Positions 25,117 to 35,325 of a stretch of DNA of 64,000 bases are shown one piece after another (within the stretch, counting starts at the first letter, position 1; every line of letters begins with the position of its first letter). A model generated the notes under the pieces. It ran no database searches, had not been told where the DNA came from, and saw only the letters and a program-made list of their open reading frames with translations. The DNA is taken from positions 20,430,877 to 20,494,876 of the forward strand of contig NC_055992.1 in the NCBI RefSeq assembly GCF_018446385.1, written 5' to 3'. This stretch comes from Zingiber officinale. Taxonomy: Eukaryota; Streptophyta; Magnoliopsida; Zingiberales; Zingiberaceae. The translations under genes and the position numbers were made by a program.

Positions 25117-26271
25117 TAGAGTTATGTTCCAGGACCTTATTATCCGACGCAGGGGCAGAATCAGATGCAGCCTCAGCCTCTAGGCCAGTACCAGACTCAA
25201 TCCCAGTCATCGGCACAGTATCAGTCACCGTCCTCTCAGTCTCCTCTGGCACATTATCCAGCACCGCCTCAGTGGCAGGCTTCTGCCCAGCCGCTGGCAG
25301 CGTTACCACCTCCTCCTTCGCTAGAGACTGGACGTGTTCATACGATTACCAGAGAGGATGCGCAGCGAGCCGACGGATCCGTTTTTCGTGGTACGATTTC
25401 CATTTATGCATTTTCCGCTGATATATTGATTGATACTGGTAGCTCACACTCTTTTATATCCCGTACCTTTATGCGGGAGATTGGTAGATTACCTACTTTT
25501 AGACTGCAGCAATTGACCGTCTCCTTACAGTCCGGTGATACTTTAAACGTCACCCAGGAGGTCAGAGGTTGCCCGTTAGACTTTGGCAACATGATACTTA
25601 CGGTAGATCTACTAGTATTGGAGATGGTCGAGTTTGATATCATACTTGGCATGGATTGGCTGTCAGTATATCATGCTACCGTTGATTGCCAGACGAGGGT
25701 GGTCACCTTCCGGCCTCCGAACCAACCCTCGTGGAGTTTCATTGGCATCAGAGATGACGGCATCTCGATTATTTTGGCGATTCAGGCGCAGAAGCTGCTG
25801 TCTCACGGCTGTCAGGGTTTTCTGTTATCTTTGATCAGTACTGAGGACAGCAGTAGTTCACAGCTCTCCGACGTTCCTGTAGTCCGGGAGTACCCAGATG
25901 TATTTCCAGAGGAGCTGCCAGGTTTGCCTCCCAGAAGGCAAGTGGAGTTCGCTATTGAGCTGATTCCGGGGACCCCACCGACATCGAAAGCTCCTTATCG
26001 TATGGCACCAAAAGAGTTGAACGAGCTGAAGGTTCAACTCCAGGAGCTTCTGGATAGGGGATTTATTCGCCCTAGTGTTTCTCCATGGGGTTCTCCAGTG
26101 TTATTTGTTAAGAAAAAAGACGGCACCATGAGGTTATGTATTGATTACAGACAGCTGAATGCAGTGACCGTCAGAAATAAATATCCTTTACCACGGATCA
26201 AGGATTTGTTTGATCAGCTCAGAGGTACATCAGTGTATTCTAAGATTGATCTACGATCCGGATATCATTAG
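25117..26271 (+). pseudogene. Aspartic protease and first part of RT
   Basis: The open frame 25165-26271 has a Gln/Ser/Pro-rich linker, the protease active site '[12 protein letters not shown]' (about residue 90 of this stretch), '[12 protein letters not shown]', then the RT start '[19 protein letters not shown]' and '[10 protein letters not shown]'. It is cut by TAG at 26269-26271 where the family has Gln (YHQLRV), so CAG to TAG is likely. It is in frame with gag and the following RT part. Confidence 0.9.
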
Positions 26272-27240
26272 TTGAGGGTCAAAGACTCAGATATCCAGAA
26301 GATAGCTTTCCGTACGAGATACGGTCATTATGAGTTTTTGGTAATGCCATTTGGGCTTACCAATGCTCCAGCAGTGTTTATGGACTTGATGAACCGCATT
26401 TTTCTGGAGTATCTAGATCAGTTTGTTATTGTTTGCATAGATGACATATTGGTCTATTCGCATTCCGAGGAGGAGCATGCACATCATCTTCGCATAGTCT
26501 TGGAGACTCTTAGACGACATCAGCTGTATGTGAAATTCAGCAAGTGTGCATTCTGGTTATCCTCAGTCGGTTTTCTGGGACACGTGGTTTCTAGCAGAGG
26601 TATTTCAGTTGATCCTCAGAAGATCGAGGCTGTCACCAGTTGGGAGCAGCCGAAGTCAGTTCAGGAGATCCGAAGTTTTCTAGGATTGGCTAGATATTAC
26701 CGACGTTTTGTCGAGGGTTTCTCGTGTATTGCTATGCCGTTGACACGCCTTACCAGGAAAGGCGTGAAGTTCACGTGGTCTGAGGATTGCGAGACCAGCT
26801 TTCAGGAGCTGAAGCGGAGATTTGTGTCGGCTCCAGTTTTGGTTTTACCTTCTGGAGAGGACGAATTTGTACTCTACACCGACTCGTCTCTTCAGGGTTT
26901 GGGCGCTGTTCTGATGCAGCACGGCAGGGTAGTCTCCTATGCTTCTCGACAGTTGAAGGAGCATGAGAAGAACTACCCAGTTCATGACCTGGAGTTAGCC
27001 GCCATCATATATGCTTTGAAGCTTTGGCGTCATCATCTGTACGGCATTACATTTGAGATTCTCACTGATCATAAGAGTCTCAAATATATTTTCACTCAGA
27101 AGGAGCTTAATCTCCGACAGAGGAGATGGATGGAGTTCCTGAAGGACTACGATTGTACCATTAGCTACCACCCGGGGAAAGGTAATGTGGTTGCAGATGC
27201 ATTCAGCAGGAAGTCCAGAGGGACTTTGGCTTGCCACTGA
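26272..27240 (+). pseudogene. RT palm (CIDD) and RNase H
   Basis: This stretch continues RT in the same frame: '[15 protein letters not shown]', the catalytic motif '[10 protein letters not shown]', '[10 protein letters not shown]', the connection, and RNase H with '[15 protein letters not shown]', '[16 protein letters not shown]' and 'LTDHKSLKY', ending in the linker '[14 protein letters not shown]'. It ends with TGA at 27238. RNase H removes the RNA template during reverse transcription. Confidence 0.92.
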
Positions 27241-28757
27241 GTTTCAGTTACAGACTTGGTTCAGGGTTTCTCTGAGTTAGATCTGGACCGACAGGGCAGG
27301 GTATTCTGGTTACCATGGTTGCTCAGTCGTCGATCAGGATGAGGATCCGAGAGGCCCAGGCTGGTGATCAGTATTTGCAGTTCATTAGCAGTCAGATAGC
27401 TTCCGGGTAGTAGACAGAGTTTACACGAGACGAGGAGGGTATTATATACTTCCGAGGCAGATTGTGCGTACCTCAGTCTCCGGTCTTACAGGAGCTACTT
27501 CAGGAGGCCCATCGCTCTCGATTTACGATCCACCCAGGCGGGACCCGTATGTATCGAGACTTGAGGCATTCCTACTGGTGGAACGGCATAAAGAAAGACA
27601 TCGCGGATTTCGTAGCTAAATGTCTTGTTTGTCAGCAGGTGAAGGCTGAGCACCAGAGACCTGCAGGATTACTTCAGCGGATTCCTATTCATGAGTGGAA
27701 GTGGGATCACATTACCATGGATTTTGTGGTGGGTTTGCCGAGGACACGACAAGGTCATGACGCGATTTGGGTAATCGTTGATCGATTAACCAAATCTGGG
27801 CATTTCTTAGCGATTCGGAGGACTGATCCCCTGGATCGATTGGCAGGTCTGTATTGTCAGGAGATTATCAGACTACATGGTGCTCCGTTGAGTATCATTT
27901 TGGATAGAGATCCATGGTTCACGTCTCGTTTCTGGCAGAGTCTGCAGCAGGCCTTGGGCACACAGCTCCGTTTCAGTACAGCTTTCCATCCACAGACAGA
28001 TGGACAGTCAGAGCGGACCATTCAAACTTTAGAGGACCTACTGAGGTCATGTGTTATGGATTTCGGAGGCAGTTGGGAGGACCATCTGCCGTTGGTAGAG
28101 TTTGCTTACAACAACAGCTTTCATTCGGCTATCCAGATGGCACTGTTTGAGGCGTTGTATGGTAAACCTTGTCGGACACCCGTCCTCTGGGATGAGGTTG
28201 GAGAGGCCCAGTTGTTGGGACCTCATAGAGTTCAGCATGATGCAGAGTTGGTCCGTAGTATCAGACGGAGGATGTCAAAGGCGCAGGACCGCCAGAAGAG
28301 TTATGCTGATCGGAGACGCAGACCACTAGAGTTCTCTGTTGGCGACCATGTATTTCTGCGAGTTTCACCCATGAAAGGGGTGAAGAGATTTGGCCTCAAA
28401 GGTAAGTTAGCTTCGCGGTACATTGGCCCTTTCGAGATCTTGGAGAGGATCTGAGCGGTAGCTTACCGACTGACACTACCACCGTCCCTGTCAGGTGTTC
28501 ACGATGTATTCCACGTATCGATGCTGAGGAGATACGTACCTGACCCGACACATGTGCTGGCAGATATCCCAGTTCCAGTTCAGCCTGACATTACTTATGA
28601 GGAGGTTCCGGTACGGATTCTCGACCGGAAAGAGCGTCAGTTGCGGAACAAGACTATCCGGCTAGTTAAAGTCGGATGGCAGCATCATTCGGACGAGGAG
28701 GTTACATGGGAGCTCGAGGATACTATCCTAACTCGATATCCTCATCTTTTCACTTGA
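27241..28757 (+). pseudogene. Integrase with chromo-like C-terminus
   Basis: After a frameshift in 27241-27461 the integrase reads from 27462: HHCC finger ('EAHRSRFTIHPGG', 'CLVCQQ'), core with Asp in 'TMDFVVGLPR', Asp in 'SIILDRDPWFT', and Glu in 'TDGQSERTIQTLED', so the DDE triad is present. The 'RRRPLEFSVGDHVFLRVSPMKG' block follows. TGA at 28452-28454 replaces the Gly of 'ERIGAVAYRL'. The chromo-like tail 28521-28757 ends 'VKVGWQHHSDEEVTWELED'. Only the stop at 28452 separates core from tail. Confidence 0.92.
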
Positions 28758-28824
28758 GGTATGTGATTTAATATACCGTTCAACATTCATATTTTCTATT
28801 TGTTGTTAGTACTTGCTGATGGTA

Positions 28825-28867
28825 GATAACGAAATTTGGGGGCCAAATTTTTATTAGTGGAGGAGAA
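28825..28867 (+). other. Polypurine tract region before 3' LTR
   Basis: A G-rich run (AATTTGGGGG) and, directly before the LTR, AGTGGAGGAGAA. The second is the likely plus-strand primer. Confidence 0.75.
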
Positions 28868-31415
28868 TGTAAAATACCGAAAATAGGCGAATATTTAATA
28901 GGGAATTTTTCATAATTTTTGGAAATTTTTCAGAAATTTTTCGGAGCTCGTATGGACGAGTTAACGGGGATAAAATTTGGGTTCCGGGAAAGCCTGTTTA
29001 GGCTACCCATTTAAGTGAGGGAAAGTTTAATTTCTAAAATTCTTTTACGTTTTCTTATTTAGTTTTTTATTTCTTTTTCCTATTTTCTTCCGCCTCCTCA
29101 CCCGCGTGCTCGACGCCGCGGCTGACTCCTCCTTTGCCCTAACCACCGCCGCGGGCGGTTTCTTCTTCCTTTTCTTTTATTTCTTTCCCCTAAGCCCCGA
29201 CGACGTGCCTTATTTCCTCTGCGCCGGATCTTTCCCCTTCCTCACGACGCCCATCTCCATTGCCGCCAACCGACGCGGATCACCGACCCTAGCGCCCACA
29301 CCGACGCCTCTGCCCTAGCCACCTCGCGCCGCCACCACAGCCGACGCCGCCCGGAGAAGTGCCGACGGTCGCCTCCTCTGTGAAGCCGAGCCACTCTCTA
29401 GCGCCGAGTAGCATCACTGCCGACCACTGTCACCCTTGTGCGCTGACCGCCACCTTGTTCTTTGCTTGAAGCCGACTGCTACGGTTTGATCTCTCTAGCG
29501 ACCATTTTTGGTTGCTGTCCTTGCTATTTCCTAGCGCCGGCAGCCGGCGCACCAGGTGCCCTAGCACCCTCTAAGTATCACAGCGACGCCACCTTTTGCC
29601 CTAACTGTGATCTGGGAGGTAAGAAATTTTGTTATGTAATTAGGATTTTTGATTTGTGATTTGTGTCTCAATCTGATCCGAGCAGTGGGGAAGGTTTCCT
29701 GAAGGGCTTGCTTTGTTGTGGATTGATCTTGGTTCTGGTAGCACCTCTTTGGCTGCGGATCAATAGCAGAGATCTGTGAATTAGGGTAAGGATTAGGCGT
29801 ATTTGAATACTTGTTGTAGAATATGTTCCAAATTGGAGGATTTGGTTAGACGATCATGTGTATGTTGATTGAGTTTATGTGTTTTTGAAATTAAGGTTTT
29901 GCCCTAATTTAGGGTTAAAAAATTTATTTATCTATTTATAGGAATTTAGCTAAATAATCGTATATCTATTGGATATAGGACTTTGACGCGAGACGAGTAT
30001 CTCGATGTCGGATTTGGACATTCTTATTGGAGGCGGGTACTTTTGACTTTATGTCTTTGATATGCATAGTAGTGAATTTAACAAGTAGCAATAATTATGT
30101 TCTCTTATTTGTTTTGGTTAATCACTACCCGATACCTGTTACATGATTGGTTGATTTCTTGTTTTGCATCTCATGTATTCCTTACTTGTTGATACATGCT
30201 TATAGGGGTAGTGATACACCATGCTTCACCATGTTCAGGACCTAGGTTTTATACCTTTAGTGTACCTTTGATTTGATTCGTTAACCTATGGTGCACTTTT
30301 ATATATATATGGATTAGCTCAGGATATTTTGTGGTTAGTGCTATGCACCATTTGCATAATTGCATGCTGTGCGATAGTCCGCTCCATTATTGTTGAGCAC
30401 ATCGCCAGTTACATGGATCTGCACACACCACCACTCATGGGTTAGTGGTCGATTCAGGTAGTGTGTGTTGCAGCAGGGACTTTGTTTGGCTCCGTTGGTC
30501 CGATCATGGGTAGCGTGATGCAACGTGTTAGCCGGTAGGGATTTCTCCCCGTCATCGTGTACCAGGAGTTGAGAGCATTGCGCTCCCCCATTTATGATTT
30601 GGGGTAGGAGGATAGGTGTACTCCGACAGCATCCCGTCCACTCGGTCACTCATCAGGAGCAGTGACGACAGAGTGCACGGTTGTCACAGCCCTACCCACT
30701 CGGCCTCACTATTGTGTGTGAGATGATCGACTGGCATCAGGGGTGACCAGGACACATCATTGGCATCATATGCATGATGCATTTATTGCTTGTGTTTGTG
30801 CTTGCTGCATTTATATGTTGTATATTGTTTGGACGCCTATGTTTGACATGCATACAGGATTTCTATGCCACTCGGACTGTTTGTCCTTATACCCATGTCC
30901 TGGTTAGTACAGTTTTTCTCCTGTTTACTTCAGTTGCATTTCATCCTTTTATATCAGGAGACTGTACGCATGATTAGTGCTAGATGTTATTTCTCTACTT
31001 TGCATATCAGTATACCTGCTGAGTGTTGGACTCACCCCGCCTCCATTGTTGTTATTTTTTTTCAGGTTGATGCTGTTAGAATTGGTTTATTTTGATACTT
31101 GGATAATGTATGGATTGTATTTGTCGATGGATTTTTATTCGATATGTTTTACTACATACCTGCCTGGACGGCAGAAGAGGTGAGTTTGTTGGATTTGTGC
31201 TTTATGGGTGTAGTGGAGTAGGATTGTTTTCGAGTCATCTTATTATTGCTCTGTTTGTCTACTATTAAACTGCGTGAGTGATTGTTTATTTACTGTTATT
31301 ATTCCTGCCGCATGTGGCTGAGGTATATGGATATGTAGAAAGTTTTAGATTGTCCGCCGTACAGGGGAGATGCTGTCGAAATTTCTTCGGACAGGGACTC
31401 CTCCGGGGCGTGATA
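28868..31415 (+). repeat. 3' LTR of plus-strand Tekay-type element
   Basis: It begins TGTAAAATACC and ends GGGGCGTGATA (TGACA in the partner, so the final CA is mutated to TA). It differs from the 5' LTR by scattered substitutions, one fewer 'tttgtga' repeat near 29660, and an extra 'ttatttagtttttt' phrase near 29057. Confidence 0.95.
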
Positions 31416-31475
31416 GTATTAGCGACCGTTTAGCGACCGAATATTCGGTCGCTAAAACTGATTATTTTTGTGGTG
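31416..31475. repeat. Right target duplication and right end of the split CACTA element
   Basis: GTATT (31416-31420) is followed by the inverted motif 'agcgaccgaatattcggtcgct' and the CACTA-like terminus (minus strand CACCACAAAAATAATC). The next three bases, TTA, may be its target duplication, but the left partner is missing. Confidence 0.75.
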
Positions 31476-31821
31476 TTACATAAATATAAAGTAATTATAT
31501 AATAAATATAAAATGTTGCCTATTATTAAAATATGATTAAAAAGTACCATATCAATTATTTCATGATTGACTCTTAGAGGTGACACTAATAGAGGTGATG
31601 TTGGAGAAGTTTGGAAGATTGATCTAGTGCTTCTAGGCTAGTTGCTATGACTTGAGATGATAGAGATTGAAGAAGATTGTACAAGAGGGATCATGGGACA
31701 AGGATCATTGAGACAGTGAGGACAATAATTGATGGAGGTGGGCTCCATAAATGAAAAGGGGTGAAGGATGACATGTGGAAGAGTTGTGGGCTCGTGCACA
31801 TCGAAAAGACTGAGTGACTTG
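31476..31821 (+). repeat. Left half of an old LTR split by the CACTA element
   Basis: No gene. The text resembles decayed plus-orientation LTR sequence and continues at 35326 after the inserted element. The TTG at 31819-31821 is the left target duplication of that insertion. Confidence 0.4.
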
Positions 31822-31842
31822 CACTACAAGAAAAAAGTCTTA

Positions 31843-32110
31843 CAACAACGGTTTTTCACCGTTGTCGTAGCCCCTTTTGGACTGTTGTAAAGGATGTGTT
31901 GTTAAAGGGGGTGCTCAAAGACAATAATTTTTAACCGTTGTCTTTGAAGACAAAGACAACAGTTTTTACAACGGTGAAAAACTGTTGTCTTTTCCTTCAA
32001 AGACAACAGTTTTTCACCGTTGTCTTTGAGCGTCTACCTTTAATAACAGGGTCTTCAACAACAGTTTTAAACTATTTACGACAACAGTGAAAAACCGTTG
32101 TCTTTTTTTG
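31843..32110. repeat. Left subterminal hairpin repeats of the Pack-CACTA element
   Basis: Five or more copies of (g)acaac(g/a)gtttttcaccgttgtc in both orientations. Arms ACAACGG/CCGTTGT can pair within and between units. They match the set at 35041-35290. Confidence 0.88.
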
Positions 32111-32725
32111 ATAAAAAATAAAAAAAATATTAAAATTTATTATACAATTTTCTAGTATTATAAATCATTCAAAATACTAAATTTGTAAATAAAATTTAAC
32201 ATATAATTTTCTAACATTCGAAAATAATATTTACAACATTCCGAAGAAATTTCAAAAGCAGCCAACAAAATGACAACGACACTATTAAAACAAAGGTAGA
32301 ACAACACAACAACCTAATCCTAGAAGAGTAACACAACATCCTAATCTTGATATCCAGTTTTGAAGAGTTGGATCATTTGAACTACTTTTACCATGTACAA
32401 CACTAGAAGAGTAACAAAACACTGCTTCTTAATTCTCCTAATCCTTCATCTTCTTCATCCTTGCCATGTTTGCATCGTACTTGGATCGAAGTGGACCAAG
32501 TAGATAAAGAAAGAAGATAAACTAAATGCCTTCATCTTCTTCATCCTTGCTTCTTAATTCTCCTAATCCTTCATCTTCTTCATCCTTGCTTCTTAATTCT
32601 CCTAATCCTTCAAACTCCACCTGTAAGAAGAAGATAAAGAAATGTCACTTGATCTAAACTAAATGCCTATGAATAATAAAAAAATCTGAAATCTCATAAA
32701 GTAGACTTAATTCATTAATAATGCA
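32111..32725. other. Internal filler of the Pack-CACTA element, with short tandem repeat
   Basis: A+T-rich sequence without a gene. Within 32430-32615 a phrase of about 40 bp, 'aatccttcatcttcttcatccttgcttcttaattctcct' type, is repeated in tandem two to three times, partly interrupted. I cannot tell whether this is of transposon or captured origin. Confidence 0.6.
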
Positions 32726-34802
32726 TCATATTGAATGCCTCTCCATGACTAGCTTAATAGCCTGTGCTATAGACATGTCTTCATTTGTTTCATACCTGAG
32801 TTTGTTAGCCTGTAAACGTTGAACAGTCATTTCACAAGAGAAATATTTCCAAGTTATCAGCACTGCAGATATAAGGTTAATAAAGAACTTGCCTCTTCCA
32901 GAATGGTTTCAAACACCTTACCAACTTTTTCCACTAGATCTTGAGGCACTTGATGTCCATCACCATCAAAGAGTGCGTAGCTGAAAAATAGAAGTAAATT
33001 TGTCTCCATAAGATTATAGTCTCCATGATCAGTGATATCTGTTAATTATTCAATTAACCATTACCTCTCCAAGTCATGATCATACAAGACAGAATTGTCA
33101 CCAGAAGTTCGATAAATTGGTAGACCAAGTCTTCCAATCCAAGATGCCAATGGATTCTCGTTGCAGACACCATGCAACCTGAAGTGTCCAAATTAAAACT
33201 TCTAGTCACTGAAATTTTGAAGGCTGGCCACAATCCTCTTCAGAAGGAATGAAAACAAAAACACAAAAAAAAGAAGCATACCAGGCTGCTCCCATGTCAA
33301 CAGGAAAACCAAATGAGTAGTTAGTGTGAACTCGACCACCAATTCTATCCCGAGATTCTAAAAGCACAACCTAAGGAATAAAAAATAAACTTCCATGTGA
33401 TACAAATTTACCCAGCCACTTCACACACTGCATTCATATCAGAACTTAGAATCTAATATGTAAAGGCAACTGAAAAAACTGTTAATTTATATCGACATAA
33501 CACCTGAAAAGCTGCATTTTTCAGTGCATGAGCAGCTGCAATCCCTGCAAATCCACCACCAATGACAATGGCAGAAGGAGAGCGAGGTTGCCTTGCTTCA
33601 GTCTTCTGATAGAATGATGCTGCAAGAAAATTTAAGTCAATATATATATAGATATATATGTTGATGTGAAGCAGCAAAATGCAAACTAGAATATATTTTA
33701 ACACCATGAAAAAAAACATAATTAATAATAAATCCAACACAAGAACAAGCAACATATTCTGTCGTGTTGTATATATATTTACCAAATGCATTTTCCTTCC
33801 ACATGGTTGAACTCTAAAAATAATTCAGAAAGTACCCCAATAATAAGACTGACAACAGAAAATACCCCAAACATAAAAATTTAGTTTTATTTGCAATTAT
33901 GACAGATAATCATGTAACTAGCTTCAGTATTCCCACAAAAAAAAGATATGTAACATAACAATATACTGATACAAAGAAAACTAAAGGGATGACCATTAAA
34001 GGAAAGAATACCTTAAATAAAATGAATTCAGAAAGTTCCCATAGGCTCTGGATTAATCCTTTAAGTTTACTTTGATCATGAGCTAAAACATTGCAGTGAA
34101 TAGATTTAAATCGAAGTAGGTAAAATTCCCATTTTGGCAGCCTGTATACCTAACCCATCTGCAATTTCACACTAGAGGTTGAAATCGAGCTCTTAAAAAT
34201 CTTTAAACTTGATATACCGAAAGCTGGAATAGAGTAGGAGGCTATACTCACTAGAAAAATCCAAATTGATGCTGGAAATCATTGAAAAAGGGATGAGTAG
34301 ATTCAAAATTCTACTAAGCTTGAACACCAACATCTCACGACTGGAAGCCCTAAGAATCGACCTGAAATTAGTAAAAAAATTGAAGATTTTGTGACTAAAA
34401 ACTTACGCAGAAATAGGTCACAAAAAGGACTCTATTTGGGCAGAAACAAGCATAACAAATATGTAAGGAACAAAACCCCTCAAATGATTTGAAAATGAGG
34501 GAGGCGGGGAGGCGAAGGGTGTCAGTGACAGTGGCGAGTACGCGGAGAAGAAGTTTGTCCAAGAGCAGCAGAGATCTCTTCCTCCATCGCAGGTTCGTTT
34601 TCATTAGGGTTTGTGTTTGATCACTGAGTCGCATGTTGAAGAGTGCATGATAGAGAGGCCTTTTAGTTGAGGCGGCAGCGACGCATATGGCAGAAGCGAA
34701 CCTGAGGCCCATCTAGGATGGAAGGCAGTGGAGCATCTAGGGTTTTCGACGAGAAGATGCAGGAGGAAGAAGTAGAGGACACTTACTGTTAGTGGATTTC
34801 AT
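32726..34802 (-). pseudogene. Captured 5' fragment of a polyamine oxidase gene (six exons, 168 codons)
   Basis: Polyamine oxidases use FAD to oxidise spermine or spermidine; the plant peroxisomal type back-converts them. Exons on the minus strand: 34802-34787 (ATG start), 33619-33504, 33370-33282, 33178-33065, 32980-32893 and 32809-32726. All join in frame (phases 1,0,2,2,0) at good splice sites; intron 5 begins GC (GAG/GCAAGT). The product has the dinucleotide-binding GGGFAG at residues 26-31 ('AIVIGGGFAGIAAAHAL'), then '[16 protein letters not shown]', '[19 protein letters not shown]', '[16 protein letters not shown]' and 'DMSIAQAIKLVMERH', all typical of this family. A TGA follows two codons after the homology ends. 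The family length is about 480-500 residues, so the substrate domain and the C-terminal FAD contacts are missing. No internal stop is present, so capture was recent or the frame is maintained. It is a passenger, not a working oxidase. Confidence 0.9.
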
Positions 34803-35035
34803 GTCGGAGGTCTTGCCAGTGAGGGCGTCCTTAATGGACTCGTGGACTGCTGCTACTCCTGCGCGGCTCCGGTGAGCGAGAGATTGTGAGAAAAGAGAAA
34901 AGAGGGACGGATTGAGAAGATAAAAGGGTGGAATGCGGCAGCAAAAAACTTTCGGAGGGAGGGAAAGAAAACAAGCGGGGCAAAAATTGGCGAAGGGGAA
35001 ACAAACGGCGAAGGAAAAAAAACATCAGTATTCAA
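34803..35035 (-). promoter_or_regulatory. Captured 5' leader of the polyamine oxidase fragment
   Basis: On the minus strand this is a pyrimidine-rich leader directly upstream of the captured ATG, ending at the first subterminal repeat (35041). Its presence means the transposon took the gene's 5' end including leader. I see no convincing TATA box inside the element, so whether a promoter came along is open. Confidence 0.5.
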
Positions 35036-35040
35036 CATCA

Positions 35041-35290
35041 CTTAATAGACAACCGCTTTTAAAAACTGTTGTCTTAATCCCAAAAAAAAACGCACATAGA
35101 CAACAGTTTTCAAAAACTGTTGTTGTAACATTTAAAAACCGTTGTCGTAGTTTTAAAAAAACATAAATAGACAACGGTTTTTAAAAACCGTTGTCGTAGG
35201 CCAAAAAAATTGCTAAAAGACAACGGTTTTGGTTAAAACCGTTGTTAAAAGGCAAAAAGACAACGGTTAGGTATAAAACCGTTGTCGTTT
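35041..35290. repeat. Right subterminal hairpin repeats of the Pack-CACTA element
   Basis: Six copies of the acaacggtttt/aaaaccgttgt motif, most as complete hairpins (for example 35171-35199 and 35220-35246). They mirror the left set. Confidence 0.88.
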
Positions 35291-35325
35291 GAGTGTTGTT
35301 GAATGACGTTTTTCTTGTAGTGTTG

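Larger units (their letters stand above)
20751..31415 (+). mobile_element. Complete Ty3/gypsy (Tekay-type) retrotransposon, plus strand
   Basis: The element is 10,665 bp with LTRs of 2543 bp (20751-23293) and 2548 bp (28868-31415), tRNA-Met primer site, gag, protease, RT, RNase H, integrase with chromo-like tail and polypurine tract, flanked by GTATT. The LTRs differ at only scattered positions by eye. The coding region is however closed by about nine stop codons and at least two frameshifts, so the copy is non-autonomous. Gag to RNase H (23896-27240) is essentially one frame once stops are ignored; integrase is in another. Confidence 0.96.
15206..31475 (+). mobile_element. Degenerate CACTA (En/Spm) transposon, interrupted by a gypsy insertion
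   Basis: The remains run from 15206 to 20745 and resume at 31421-31475 after the gypsy element. They contain tnp2 and Transposase_24 pseudogenes followed by subterminal repeats built on 'agcgaccgaaatataa' and 'ggtcgcta'. The right end is likely at 31475, where the minus strand starts CACCACAAAAATAATC, a CACTA-like terminus, preceded by an inverted pair of the subterminal motif. I do not find the left terminal repeat or left subterminal motifs, so the 5' end of the element, including the N-terminal part of tnp2, is missing. Confidence 0.8.
31822..35322 (-). mobile_element. Non-autonomous CACTA element carrying a polyamine oxidase gene fragment (Pack-CACTA)
   Basis: The 3501-bp element starts CACTACAAGAAAAA and ends with the perfect inverted copy TTTTTCTTGTAGTG, flanked by the 3-bp duplication TTG (31819-31821 and 35323-35325). 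Both ends (31843-32110 and 35041-35290) are filled with hairpin repeats built on acaacggttttt and accgttgtc. There is no transposase. The interior from about 32640 to 35035 is host sequence: the start of a polyamine oxidase gene with introns. The strand is given for the captured gene; the element itself has no own coding direction. Confidence 0.93.

Noticed and set aside
32726..34802. Functional polyamine oxidase
   Set aside because: Only about the first third of the family length is present, ending in a TGA inside the transposon.
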